From assembly GCF_014284175.1 (NCBI RefSeq), contig NZ_JACOGA010000004.1, forward strand, positions 248,001 through 312,000: a stretch of DNA of 64,000 bases. Direction: 5' to 3'. This document shows positions 18,245-27,844 of the stretch, piece by piece. The translations under genes and the position numbers were made by a program. The notes under the pieces were generated by a model that was not told where the DNA came from, did no database searches, and saw only the letters and a list, made by a program, of their open reading frames with translations. The stretch comes from Affinundibacterium flavidum. Lineage in GTDB: Bacteria; Pseudomonadota; Gammaproteobacteria; Burkholderiales; Burkholderiaceae_D. The first letter of the stretch is position 1. Each line of letters opens with the position of its first letter.

Positions 18245-20836
18245 TCAATTTTCCGTAGTTCCTGAAATTGTCGCACCTTCTGCGTTTATCACATCTTCAG
18301 CATTTACCACGATGGGCAGTGTGAACCAGAATCGGCTTCCCCTATCTGGCACGGATGAAAAATCAATTTCACCACCCATTGCTTCCACAATTTTCTTCGT
18401 AATATTTAAGCCAAGGCCGGTACCGCCTTGTTTTCTGGTGGTCGCGCTGTCTGCCTGCGAAAATGCCTCGAACACGCGCGCTTGAAACGCATTCGGCATA
18501 CCGCAACCATAATCCTCAACTTCTATCCGCATCATCTTTCCTATTGCTTGTGCGCGAATATCCACATGCCCGTCTGGAACAGAGAATTTTGCCGCATTCG
18601 ACATCAAATTCGCCATCACTTGCATCAGCCTTTGGTAGTCAGCTTGCACCAAAGCTAGTTGATCATTGATGGTGTAGCGATACTCGATTCTATAGTTTGC
18701 TGCATAGGGCGCGTTAACTGAAATCGCATCTTGGATCAATTCATTCAAATCAATTTTGTCCAGATGCAAGCTCATTTTTCCCGACAATAATTTATCCATG
18801 TCGAGGATGTCGTTAACGAGGGATAAAAGGCGCTGACTATTTCTATGTGCGACTTTCACAAAATCCATCGCCTTGGTCGGCAATTCGCCGAGCACACCCG
18901 CTTCCAGTAAACCTAAGGCTCCTCGTATCGAGGTCACTGGCGTACGTAATTCATGGCTGACTGTGGAGATCAATTCGGCTTTAATGCGCTCTAGCTCCTT
19001 GTGCTGTGAAATATCGGTGTGCGTACCGATCATGCGCAATGCTTTTCCTTCGGCATCGCGTGCTACCACCTTGCCGCGATCAAGTATCCACAAATAACTG
19101 CCGTCTTTACAAAGTATTCTATTTTCAACCGAAAACGACTCGGTTTTGCCATCAAGATTTGCCTGCACTTCATTCATCACGCGTGGCATATCATCGGGAT
19201 GAACCCGTGACGACCATTCGATCAGTTCATCCCCAATTTCATGTTCTTCATGACCTAACATTGCTTTCCAGCGTTTCGACAATAGGACTTTATTGGTCTG
19301 TATATCCCAGTCCCAAACCCCATCACCACTACCATCAAACGCGAAAGCCAGGCGCTCCTCTACTATCCGCATTTCTTCCAATGCCGCGCTGGTAATCTCA
19401 TTGGCGGCCCGCATTGCCAGTTCATTATTCTTACTGGTCGTGATATCGATCCGGATGGCAACGTATTTTTCTATCTCGCCGTGTATATTCGTAAAAGGAG
19501 CGATGAAGGTATCTACCCAATAAATGCTACCGTCTTTTGCGCTATTACATACTTCGCCACGCCATGGTTTTCCACTAGAAATCGTGCGCCACATCTCAGC
19601 CCAGAACGCGGCATCTTGCCTTCCGGAGTTCACCATTCTATGATTTTTCCCCAGCAATTCACTTCTGCTGTATCCGCTACGCTGACAAAAGGCCTCATTG
19701 ACATCCAAAATATTTCCTGAAGCATCGCTGATTGATACGATGGCATGTAGATTGAGTGCATTCAGTAAAGCATCTTTGTCGCGCACAGCGCTGCTAAGTT
19801 TGTCCGCCATCGCATCAAAAGTGCGCGCCAGAGTCTCAATCTCGTGGTAGTTGGCGTCAACAAATTGCATCGTCGCTTGTGAACCCACCAAAGCAAGATC
19901 AAATTCCGCCATATTTTGCGTGACTTCTTCTATCGGTCTGGCAATTTTATTTGACAGTGCTAAGGCCAAAATGGCGCCAACGACGCTCAACAAAAACGAG
20001 ATTAATATGATGACAGCACTTAAGCCCTTCACTGGCGAGAACGCCTCAGCTTGATCGACGTGTGCCATCACGCAACCACCTCCGATTGCCTTGACATAGC
20101 GAAAGCCATGAATAATTGGGATTTCGCGATAATCAAGGCCTAGCGACTCTCCACTTTCCAGCGACAAGCAGCGTTGCATAGCGGTGGAAGAAATCGGTTC
20201 AACGCCATGCCCTTGCAAGGATTTATAACGTGCGCTGGTAATGAAAAATCCTTTGGCGTCAGCCAAAAAAGTTTCACCGGAATTACCCAACTCTTTGGGT
20301 TTCACGAAAATATCTTGTAAGTTGCTGACTGAATAACTCAAATACAACTGCGCCTTCGCATCTTTGGTACTGGCTTTCATGAGAAAGCTTGGGATACGTC
20401 CTGTCTCGCGTGGCAAAAAATAGGCTAGTTGATCTTCTGCAAATTGAATACGACTAATGTCAAATGGACGCAACTCGCCGAGCTGAATCGGTGCTTCTGT
20501 TTGCATTAAAAAGAGCGCGCTCTCTGCTGCTTCAAAATGAATTAGATTGCGTAAATTTGACTCCACGCAAGCACGATTTTTTTGAACAGGAGCGCAGTTT
20601 TTTTCAAGATCAGCCAATCCAATCTCAAGTTGAGTCTGGTTTTGGTGTAGCAGATAGAGCAAATTATTGTATTGATTTTGCGCGGAGATACCCACCACTT
20701 CTATCGCATGATTGCGGGTGGTGATGTAATTGACGTAATAGGCTAGGCCAACGATGGTGCTACTGGGTAGCAGTAAACACAAAAAGATAATCAACGTCAG
20801 GCGCCAGCGCAGCGAAATCCTGCTTCTTTTCTCCAC
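18245..20836 (-). CDS. Membrane sensor histidine kinase with Cache, HAMP and two PAS domains
   Basis: This 863-residue protein has TM1 (about 12-34), an extracytoplasmic Cache-like sensor (35-268), TM2 (about 270-292), HAMP, PAS 1 (about 358-470; NEAFCQRSGYSRSELLGKNHR), PAS/PAC 2 (about 495-620; WDWDIQTNKVLLSKRWKAML), HisKA with the phospho-acceptor His in SHELRTP near 629, and HATPase_c (QGGTGLGLNITKKIVE). No receiver domain is present and no response regulator gene is adjacent, so its partner is elsewhere. Stimulus unknown. Confidence 0.92.
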   Translation of the reverse strand: MEKRSRISLRWRLTLIIFLCLLLPSSTIVGLAYYVNYITTRNHAIEVVGISAQNQYNNLLYLLHQNQTQLEIGLADLEKNCAPVQKNRACVESNLRNLIHFEAAESALFLMQTEAPIQLGELRPFDISRIQFAEDQLAYFLPRETGRIPSFLMKASTKDAKAQLYLSYSVSNLQDIFVKPKELGNSGETFLADAKGFFITSARYKSLQGHGVEPISSTAMQRCLSLESGESLGLDYREIPIIHGFRYVKAIGGGCVMAHVDQAEAFSPVKGLSAVIILISFLLSVVGAILALALSNKIARPIEEVTQNMAEFDLALVGSQATMQFVDANYHEIETLARTFDAMADKLSSAVRDKDALLNALNLHAIVSISDASGNILDVNEAFCQRSGYSRSELLGKNHRMVNSGRQDAAFWAEMWRTISSGKPWRGEVCNSAKDGSIYWVDTFIAPFTNIHGEIEKYVAIRIDITTSKNNELAMRAANEITSAALEEMRIVEERLAFAFDGSGDGVWDWDIQTNKVLLSKRWKAMLGHEEHEIGDELIEWSSRVHPDDMPRVMNEVQANLDGKTESFSVENRILCKDGSYLWILDRGKVVARDAEGKALRMIGTHTDISQHKELERIKAELISTVSHELRTPVTSIRGALGLLEAGVLGELPTKAMDFVKVAHRNSQRLLSLVNDILDMDKLLSGKMSLHLDKIDLNELIQDAISVNAPYAANYRIEYRYTINDQLALVQADYQRLMQVMANLMSNAAKFSVPDGHVDIRAQAIGKMMRIEVEDYGCGMPNAFQARVFEAFSQADSATTRKQGGTGLGLNITKKIVEAMGGEIDFSSVPDRGSRFWFTLPIVVNAEDVINAEGATISGTTEN

Positions 20837-21068
20837 TAAAATCTCCGATTGAATGAGTAGATAGTAATCTAGATAAACACCGAAAGAAATATTTGCCCAC
20901 GCAATTGCGAGATTTCAGGCGCAAAATTGAGACACTCACCGACACTCACCAACATTCACCGCAGCACCTTCATAGCCCCTCACAGCAGCGCAGGCGTAGC
21001 CAATTCTGTATAGCACATCGCGAATCGACTAAAATGCGGGATTAATTCTGTCTACAGCATCAGGTCAC

Positions 21069-21851
21069 ATGACATCACCTCTTCCGCAAAGCCATCCTCC
21101 ACACGCCGTTTCACGCCTGCGTGCTGCACGATTAACACGCAGCACCCGCCCATTTCTGGCGCGTGGTGGGCCGAGTGGCGAACGTTGTGCCGGTTGTCGT
21201 TTGATTCTCAGTCATTGTTTTTGTGCACTGCGTACTATCGTCCCCACGCAAGCAGGCGTCTGCTTATTGATGGCAGAACATGAATCATTAAAGCCCAGCA
21301 ATACTGGTTGGTTGATTGCCGACGTCGTGCCCGACACAGTCGCTTTTCCCTGGGCACGCACTACGGTGGAGCCGGCTTTATTAGAGCTATTAGCAGATCC
21401 GCAATGGCAACCTTATATTGTATTTCCCGGAGAATTCGTCGCGCCCGAACGTGTGGTATCGACAGTATTTGTCGCCGATGAAAATGCAGCGAACACCGCG
21501 GACACTAAACGTCCCTTATTTATCCTACTCGATGCAACTTGGCCAGAGGCAAGAAAAATCTTCAAGAAAAGCCCCTATCTGGATCGATTCCCGGTACTGA
21601 GTATCGAGCCTGAACAATTATCACGCTATCGCTTACGCCGCTCGCGCCGCGATGATCATTTATGTACGTCCGAAGTCGCGGCAATCTGCTTGGGTTTAGC
21701 AGGGGAAACACTGGCCGCCAAAACCTTAAGCGCCTATCTGGATGTATTCACCAATCACTATTTGAGTGCAAAACAACAGCTAAAAATTGATTGGGACGAT
21801 GAGGTGCATCAGCAATTGCAGCGCTTACGATCACCATCAAAACCTACCTAA
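21069..21851 (+). CDS. tapT: DTW-domain tRNA-uridine aminocarboxypropyltransferase (TapT/YfiP-like)
   Basis: This enzyme family uses SAM to place a 3-amino-3-carboxypropyl group on uridine of tRNA (acp3U47 in E. coli). The 260 residues include a Cys cluster (CAGCRLILSHCFC, about 38-50) that could bind metal, the SPOUT-like core with the signature LDATWPEARKIFKKSPYL, and RLRRSRRDDHLCTSEVAA. The N-terminal 30 residues are basic. The symbol is by family resemblance. Confidence 0.87.
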   Translation: MTSPLPQSHPPHAVSRLRAARLTRSTRPFLARGGPSGERCAGCRLILSHCFCALRTIVPTQAGVCLLMAEHESLKPSNTGWLIADVVPDTVAFPWARTTVEPALLELLADPQWQPYIVFPGEFVAPERVVSTVFVADENAANTADTKRPLFILLDATWPEARKIFKKSPYLDRFPVLSIEPEQLSRYRLRRSRRDDHLCTSEVAAICLGLAGETLAAKTLSAYLDVFTNHYLSAKQQLKIDWDDEVHQQLQRLRSPSKPT

Positions 21852-22003
21852 AATCGCTCAGATGCTGACAGAGCGTCAACCAATTATTTCGCAAAACCAG
21901 ATAAACTAGCGAACTTCGCGCCGCAGACCGATTGTCAGACAATATCAAGTATGACAAGACAATTAGCACGGCACACAATTTGACCATGAATGATGAGTAC
22001 AAC

Positions 22004-22249
22004 ATGACCGATATCAGCAAACCCGCCTTTCCAGATCGCCTTTCTGTAGATCCACGCAGCAAATATTATGTAGCTGAAATTTTTGATCACGAAGTAGGTA
22101 TTTTGCTCAATGGCAAAGAGCGTTTAGGCGTAGAAGAATATTGCATCAGCGAAGGCTGGATCACCGTGCCTGCAGGTAAGACATTAGACCGTAAGGGCAT
22201 GCCGATGATGATCAAAGTCAAAGGCACGGTTGAGCCGTTTTATCGTTAA
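22004..22249 (+). CDS. DUF3297 family protein
   Basis: This 81-residue protein carries PAFPDRLSVDPRSKYYVAEIFDHEVGI and RKGMPMMIKVKGTVEPFYR, the DUF3297 signature. The function is unknown; it is a short soluble protein widespread in proteobacteria. ATG 22004 matches the usual family length; in-frame starts at 21986 and 21932 would add residues not seen in the family. Confidence 0.8.
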   Translation: MTDISKPAFPDRLSVDPRSKYYVAEIFDHEVGILLNGKERLGVEEYCISEGWITVPAGKTLDRKGMPMMIKVKGTVEPFYR

Positions 22250-22274
22250 ATAAGCGTTGTGCATCGAGAAAATC

Positions 22275-22565
22275 ATGCCAGTGAAACTTTTAACTAACAA
22301 TGAACTAAACGCCTTCGAACAAAAGTGGCGACGGGTTTTTTCAGCTTATGGCACTGTATTAGCAAGTGCATTAGTGTATTTGGTTGCTTTCTATCCGAGA
22401 GGAAACGAAAAGAGTGTTTGTTATGTACTAGGTTCACTTTCGGCAATTGGTTGTCTTCATGCCGCGAAAAAACTCCGTGACACGGAAAGAGTTGATTCAG
22501 TTGTTGACGTCGAGAATTTAATAGGCGGGCATATGGATGGAGGAGTTGGCGACTTAGATGATTAA
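22275..22565 (+). CDS. Small hypothetical membrane protein
   Basis: This 96-residue ORF has two hydrophobic stretches (SAYGTVLASALVYLVAFY and SVCYVLGSLSAIGCLHAA) and an acidic C-terminus. I do not recognise a family. ATG 22275 is preceded by a gagaaa-type site. It lies 25 bp after DUF3297. Confidence 0.5.
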   Translation: MPVKLLTNNELNAFEQKWRRVFSAYGTVLASALVYLVAFYPRGNEKSVCYVLGSLSAIGCLHAAKKLRDTERVDSVVDVENLIGGHMDGGVGDLDD

Positions 22566-22625
22566 ACTACGCCGCAAGAGGTTCGTAATGGACACTGCGC
22601 ATGTAGGTATCTCAGCAATCGGCTC

Positions 22626-22649
22626 TTACTTACTTACTTACTTACTTAC
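22626..22649. repeat. Tetranucleotide repeat (TTAC)x6
   Basis: Six perfect TTAC units lie 97 bp upstream of the nitrilase-fold gene, followed by degenerate CACT/CATC units. Slippage could change promoter spacing. Confidence 0.8.
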
Positions 22650-22745
22650 TCACTCATCACTCATTCACCCTTCGATTCTCTTGCAGCGCGCGCAGTTCCG
22701 GGTAGCTCAACATTAACTTATAAGCATCCACTAAATCTCAAGCCT

Positions 22746-23954
22746 ATGTCCAACTACAGCAAAGTTCAATTCATTTCCTGGGAGTTGTACACCGGGCCTT
22801 TTAAAAATCCCGCAGATACGCCACAAGGTTTTTATAACGGTCTATCAAGTTCGACCGTGGATTTCCGCACTGACGTGTTAGGTCAATGTTGGGACATTGA
22901 AGCGCGTCTGGCATTTATCGCAGATGCGATCGCCAAAGCCTATGCCAGCGCCGATCTGTCATCAAGCACCTTAAAGATTTTTATGGCACCCGAGTTTTTA
23001 TGTCGCGGTGCTGGTGGCGCTTATCTGCATGATCTTTTGAATGGCTGGGTCGGTCCGGCACCCAGCAGTTTTGCTTTGCCCGCACCATTTAATTATGCTT
23101 GGGATGGCTTATTTGGCGGATTGCAAGCCTTGGCGGCGGATGCGCGTTATGAGGATTTTTTATTTGTATTTGGCACCATGATCAGTGCCTCATTCCCCAC
23201 GGCTGAAGCCATTGATGGTCAGTATTTACTCGATCCCACAAAACCTGGCGAAGTGTATAACACCGCATTAATACAACGAGGCGGTGTCAGCCATACCGCA
23301 GATAACTACGCAGCTCGCAAACAATACATTTCAGGGATAGATTTTCTGAAATGGAGCGGCAGTGTCGCCCAACATACTTATCATACGGTTTTACCTGCAG
23401 ATCCAGAAGCTGTCATACCGGCCGACGTTTTGGGTGTGACTGAGGGCGGCGCGGTATTTCAAATTGCTGGGTTAAATGATGTCAACGGAGCAGTAATTGA
23501 TTTCGGTATAGAGATTTGCTTAGACCATGCGCTCAGTGGCGGTAGTCGTGCCAATAGGTTTGGTCGTTTGCGTACCGCAAATCAATGGGTGAAAATCCAA
23601 TTAGTACCGTCGGGTGGCATGGGCTTATATCCGGATTCCATTCGCTTATTACCTGCCGCTGGGCCTACGCCGCATGCCTATGCATTTAATTGCGATGGTT
23701 ACACAACGCTGGATTCCAAAGTATTTGGTAGTCACACCCAAATCTGGAATGGTGCCAATGGTGCCAAAGTACCCGCTGCAAACAAATTAATCGAAGTCAG
23801 TGGCGGCGAAAGCCGTTCTGGCACCACACTGACCGCAGTGACGAATAGCGTCCTCACACGAAATGGCGAAGTACTGGCCAGCCAACTTTGGAATAATGGT
23901 AACGGCGTGCAAGGCGCCGGTCATGTGCGGGTAATAAACGCTATGCCTTTATAG
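22746..23954 (+). CDS. Nitrilase-fold (carbon-nitrogen hydrolase) protein
   Basis: This 402-residue protein has the elements of a C-N hydrolase Glu-Lys-Cys triad: Glu83 in FMAPEFLCRG, Lys192 in AARKQYISGIDF, and Cys258 in FGIEICLDH. It is longer than ordinary nitrilases (about 270-340), with insertions at 100-180 and a C-terminal extension. There is no signal peptide. The substrate is unknown. No strong ribosome site precedes ATG 22746. It is probably an amidase or nitrilase relative. Confidence 0.75.
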   Translation: MSNYSKVQFISWELYTGPFKNPADTPQGFYNGLSSSTVDFRTDVLGQCWDIEARLAFIADAIAKAYASADLSSSTLKIFMAPEFLCRGAGGAYLHDLLNGWVGPAPSSFALPAPFNYAWDGLFGGLQALAADARYEDFLFVFGTMISASFPTAEAIDGQYLLDPTKPGEVYNTALIQRGGVSHTADNYAARKQYISGIDFLKWSGSVAQHTYHTVLPADPEAVIPADVLGVTEGGAVFQIAGLNDVNGAVIDFGIEICLDHALSGGSRANRFGRLRTANQWVKIQLVPSGGMGLYPDSIRLLPAAGPTPHAYAFNCDGYTTLDSKVFGSHTQIWNGANGAKVPAANKLIEVSGGESRSGTTLTAVTNSVLTRNGEVLASQLWNNGNGVQGAGHVRVINAMPL

Positions 23955-24055
23955 GCATCGATTCAATTTGCAGACTACACCGATTCCGTATTGGAACTTT
24001 TTGATTCTTCATTAGTCACTAGATACATGTCTAGTCGCAATAAACTATAGTCGTC

Positions 24056-24211
24056 TTGAATTTACTTGAGACCTCTACACAACCGTAGCGAGCGGTCGAA
24101 GTTTAAATCGAGAAGCGCACCTGTGCTAGAGCACAGCGACGCATTGACAAATCCGCCGATTCAAAATTTGGTCGCGCAGTAGGTTGTGTAGAGGTCTCTT
24201 GAATTCACTTG
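24056..24211. mobile_element. Small MITE-like element with 17-bp terminal inverted repeats
   Basis: A 131-bp element (24068-24198) has perfect inverted ends GAGACCTCTACACAACC and its complement. It is flanked by near-identical 13-bp direct repeats, TTGAATTTACTTG (24056-24068) and TTGAATTCACTTG (24199-24211), a likely target duplication. It has no coding capacity. The ends differ from those of the other MITE family here, so it belongs to another transposon family, possibly IS4/IS5-like. Confidence 0.75.
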
Positions 24212-24343
24212 TGATTTTGGCTTGCTTAGGGAATACTTCTGGCACTATTCTATGGTCCTCGCAGATGCTGCGGCCACAGCAAAGATACATAAAAATACCG
24301 TCATTTCACGCAACAATAATCAAAAACGAAAAAAGGAATACTT
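24212..24343. other. Leader region of the M16 peptidase gene
   Basis: It contains a palindromic motif GGGAATA...GCACTATTC (about 24228-24250) also present at about 6279-6299. A site aaaaagga precedes the ATG at 24344. Confidence 0.4.
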
Positions 24344-27226
24344 ATGAAAGTCGCTTCAAGAGCTGTCTCATCCACACTAGTTCTGGCAGCCAGTTGTCTA
24401 TTGCCACTCAGTACAACGCTGGCGCAAGACGCGCCCAAACCACCTGCAAAGACACCACAAGCGGCACCATCAAAGGGCAAAGCGAAAGCCGGACTAAAAG
24501 TCGACTATCAAAAATTCACTTTGGCGAATGGCCTGGAAGTGATTTTTCATGTGGACAGATCTGATCCTGTCGTCGCAGTTAATTTGACAGCCCATGTCGG
24601 CTCTGCCCGCGAAAAAACCGGGCGTACTGGCTTCGCGCATCTGTTCGAGCATTTGCTATTTTTAGAATCCGAAAATCTCGGCAAAGGTGGCTTGGATAAA
24701 ATGACAGCACGCATCGGTGGTTCTGGTGCAAACGGTTCAACTTCTCAGGACCGCACCAACTATCTGCAAACCGTGCCGAAAGATGCCTTGGAAAAAATGA
24801 TTTGGGCAGAAGCCGATAAACTGGGTTGGTTTATCAACACCGTCACCGATCAGGTGCTGGCGAAAGAGAAGCAAGTCGTCAAAAATGAAAAGCGTCAAAG
24901 TGTCGACAATAATCCTTACGGCCACACTTCGTACGTGATCGACAAAGCCCTGTATCCGGCCGATCATCCTTACAACTGGCAAGTCATCGGCTCGCTCGAA
25001 GATTTGCAAAACGCGACAGTCGATGATGTCAAAGAATTCTTCCGCCGTTGGTATGTACCGAATAATGTGACGCTGGTGATCGCAGGTGACTTCGATACTG
25101 CACAGGCAAAAAAATGGGTAGAGAAATATTTTGGTGAAATCAAACGTGGTGAAGAGATCAAGCCCATCGCCAAGCGCGCCGGCTTTGTCAAAGAAACCGT
25201 CAAGCTCTATCACGAAGATAATTTTGCCCGCGTCCCTGCACTGACCATGGTATGGCCAGCGGTTGAACAATTGCATGCTGATTCCTATGCCCTGGATGTT
25301 TTGAGTGAATATCTGTCACGCGGAAAAAAAGCACCGTTCTACAAAGTGTTAGTGGAAGATAAAAAGCTCACCTCGAATGTCAGTATCGGTAATCGCACTT
25401 CAGAAGTCGCCGGTCAATTCATGTTGAGTGTGCGCGCTTTTGATGGCAAATCATTAGATGAAGTCGCTAGCGCAGTCAGCGAAGCTTTTGCGAAATTTGA
25501 GAAAGAAGGTATCGCGGAAAAGGATCTGAATCGGATTAAGGCTGGACAAGAAACCCAATTTTATAATTCGCTTTCCAGCGTGCTTGGTAAATCATCGCAA
25601 CTGGCGGAATACAACTACTTAACGGGCAATCCCGGCTTTGTCGAACAAGACATCAAGAATATACTCGCCGTAACGCCAGCCGATGTGATGCGCGTGTATG
25701 AGAAGTACATCAAGGGTAAAAATTATGTCGCCACTAGCTTTGTACCTAAGGGCAAAGTCGCACTTGCCTTGAGTGGTTCCGGCAAAGCAGAAGTGGTAGA
25801 AGAAAAAATCGTGCAAGGTGCGGAAGATGCGGTGGATCCTAGCATCAATGCGACCTATACTAAGACGCCATCCAAAATTGCGCGTGCTACCGAACCAGCG
25901 TATGGCGCTGCTGCCGAAGTCAAATTGCCAACCGTGTGGAACGACAAGTTGAAAAATGGTTTGCGCGTGTACGGCATACAAAATGATGAAGTGCCTTTGG
26001 TGCAATTTGAAATTCTGATCGACGGTGGTTTATTAATGGAAGACATCAATAAAGTCGGCGTGGCGAATTTAATGGCACGCATGATGACGCAAGGCACGGC
26101 GAAAAAGACACCACAAGAATTGGAAGAAGCGATTCAGCAATTGGGCGCGTCTATCAACGTCAGTGCCCGTACTGAAGACATCCGCATCACCGTCAATACG
26201 CTCGCACGCAACTATGCGGCGACCTTGGCTTTGGTTGAAGAAATTTTGTTAGAACCACGTTGGGATGAGAAAGAATTTAGCTTACTCAAGCAAAGTGTTT
26301 TGAGCCAGATTCGTCAACAAGATGCCAATCCAAATATGCTGGCGGCAAACGCGTATAGCAAGCTCATCTACGGTAATGAGAATATTCGTTCACGCAATAT
26401 TTTAGGTAGTGCGGAAACCGTGAACGCGATTAACATCGACGACTTAAAAGCCTATTACAACAAAAATCTATCACCATCGGTAGCGCGCATGCATGTAGTC
26501 GGCGCCTTGCCAAAAGCGAGTATCAGTCATTCTTTAGGCGAGCTGGCGAAAAAATGGCAAGCCAAAAAAGTTGACTTACCTGCGCCTATGAAAGCCGCTA
26601 ACTTGAACACGGCAAAAGTGTATTTTGTCGATGTGCCTGACGCGAAACAATCCGTGTTGCAAATCGGTTACCCGGCGCTCGCTGCAACGGACAAAGATTT
26701 TTATGCGGCCAATGTCATGAATTACATCTTAGGCGGTGGTGGCTTTGCTTCACGTTTAACGCAGCAACTACGAGAAGGCAAGGGCTATACCTATGGCATC
26801 CGTTCTGGTTTTTCGGGCAGCCGTAGCGTGGGCGATTTCAGCATCAGCAGTGGTGTACGCAGCAATGTGACGCTGGAATCAGCACAACTGATCAAACAGA
26901 TTTTGCAAGATTACGCGGTCACTTATTCCGATGCTGATTTAGCGACGACCAAGAGCTTCCTGATCAAAAGCAATGCACGCGCTTTCGAAACCTTCACTGC
27001 CAAACTCGGCATGCTGGAAAACATCAGCAAATACGACTGGACCGCAAACTACGTGAAAGAGCGCGAACAAATCGTGAAAACCATGACGCTAGAGCAGATC
27101 AAAGCCTTATCGCAAAAATATCTGGATCCAAACAAAATGATCTGGTTGGTAGTCGGCGATGCCAAAACTCAATTGCCGCGTATGAAGGAGTTGGGATTTG
27201 GTGAGCCTGTGCTGCTGAGTAAGTAA
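24344..27226 (+). CDS. Exported M16 (insulinase/pitrilysin-family) zinc peptidase with two M16 units
   Basis: This 960-residue protein has a signal peptide (1-28) and an Ala/Pro/Lys-rich linker, so it is periplasmic or envelope-located. The first M16 unit holds the inverted zinc motif HxxEH at His99-Glu102-His103 and a downstream Glu in VVKNEKRQ. The second unit (from about 520) keeps the fold (GYTYGIRSGFSGSR) but lacks HxxEH, as in other two-domain M16 peptidases where the second half helps form the chamber. The substrate is unknown. Confidence 0.92.
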   Translation: MKVASRAVSSTLVLAASCLLPLSTTLAQDAPKPPAKTPQAAPSKGKAKAGLKVDYQKFTLANGLEVIFHVDRSDPVVAVNLTAHVGSAREKTGRTGFAHLFEHLLFLESENLGKGGLDKMTARIGGSGANGSTSQDRTNYLQTVPKDALEKMIWAEADKLGWFINTVTDQVLAKEKQVVKNEKRQSVDNNPYGHTSYVIDKALYPADHPYNWQVIGSLEDLQNATVDDVKEFFRRWYVPNNVTLVIAGDFDTAQAKKWVEKYFGEIKRGEEIKPIAKRAGFVKETVKLYHEDNFARVPALTMVWPAVEQLHADSYALDVLSEYLSRGKKAPFYKVLVEDKKLTSNVSIGNRTSEVAGQFMLSVRAFDGKSLDEVASAVSEAFAKFEKEGIAEKDLNRIKAGQETQFYNSLSSVLGKSSQLAEYNYLTGNPGFVEQDIKNILAVTPADVMRVYEKYIKGKNYVATSFVPKGKVALALSGSGKAEVVEEKIVQGAEDAVDPSINATYTKTPSKIARATEPAYGAAAEVKLPTVWNDKLKNGLRVYGIQNDEVPLVQFEILIDGGLLMEDINKVGVANLMARMMTQGTAKKTPQELEEAIQQLGASINVSARTEDIRITVNTLARNYAATLALVEEILLEPRWDEKEFSLLKQSVLSQIRQQDANPNMLAANAYSKLIYGNENIRSRNILGSAETVNAINIDDLKAYYNKNLSPSVARMHVVGALPKASISHSLGELAKKWQAKKVDLPAPMKAANLNTAKVYFVDVPDAKQSVLQIGYPALAATDKDFYAANVMNYILGGGGFASRLTQQLREGKGYTYGIRSGFSGSRSVGDFSISSGVRSNVTLESAQLIKQILQDYAVTYSDADLATTKSFLIKSNARAFETFTAKLGMLENISKYDWTANYVKEREQIVKTMTLEQIKALSQKYLDPNKMIWLVVGDAKTQLPRMKELGFGEPVLLSK

Positions 27227-27280
27227 ATAAGTAAGTAATTATGTAAATAAGCACATCCCACCTAGATCAGTAGTTGAATG

Positions 27281-27316
27281 AGCCCGTCACGACGCCAGTT
27301 TTGACGGGCTTTTTTA
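27281..27316 (+). terminator. Rho-independent terminator after the M16 gene
   Basis: AGCCCGTCA (27281-27289) pairs with TGACGGGCT (27302-27310), then TTTTTT. Confidence 0.88.
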
Positions 27317-27369
27317 TAAGGAAAATAAATCTAAGGCTTACGCGAATTTGCACTGACTAGAGCTCATCG

Positions 27370-27434
27370 GGTAGGGTGCGCCGTGCGCACCACACTCATA
27401 GTCTGCGGCCTCGGTGCGCACGGCGCACCCTACC
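27370..27434. repeat. Long perfect inverted repeat (REP-like)
   Basis: A 22-bp arm (27370-27391, beginning GGTAGGGTGCGCCGTGC) is perfectly complementary to 27413-27434, with a 21-nt loop. The sequence type (GTAGGGTGCGCCGTGCGCACC) resembles an extragenic repeat that I recall from many proteobacterial genomes. Confidence 0.75.
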
Positions 27435-27557
27435 TTACCCCATCTATTCTTGTGATTCATTCTTAAGATCAATAGGCTTTCCCTTCTATCGTGGACTCCA
27501 AGGGAACACAACGACCTCAGCACTCATTCAGCGTAAATCCTACAACCAAAAAAATTA

Positions 27558-27814
27558 TGTAAAGGATGCTTGACAAAGATTTTTTTTGGTTTAATATGTC
27601 AAACATGCTTTACACACATGCTCTATGCATCAAGTGCTTAGCAAATAACAAGCAGCTCAAACGGATATTCCAAGTGCTGCTTATTTTTTGAATTCACATG
27701 TCAAGCAGGCTTTACATAGCGAATGGCATGGGTTGTTAGTGAAAATACAGAACGGCAAGGCATCTACGGATTCCCTGCTTTTTTTATCGCCAAGTGTGTC
27801 AACTTTGCTTTACA
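27558..27814. promoter_or_regulatory. Strong promoter and four-site operator array upstream of the hydrolase gene
   Basis: A sigma-70 promoter TTGACA (27570-27575) - 16 bp - TAATAT (27592-27597) is embedded in an array of 18-bp sites fitting TGTCAA-N5-CTTTACA: 27558-27575 (inverted), 27597-27614, 27699-27716 and 27797-27814. Sites 1 and 2 overlap the -35 and follow the -10, which fits repression. The regulator is not identifiable in this window. Confidence 0.7.
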
Positions 27815-27844
27815 TAAAACTTCATCAAGGACAAGGAAATCATC

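Noticed and set aside
24184..24564. ORF starting in the small MITE and running into the M16 gene
   Set aside because: It begins in the terminal repeat and overlaps the M16 coding sequence in another frame.
24737..25276. A 179-residue minus-strand ORF inside the M16 gene
   Set aside because: It is antisense to a confident peptidase, with no family match.
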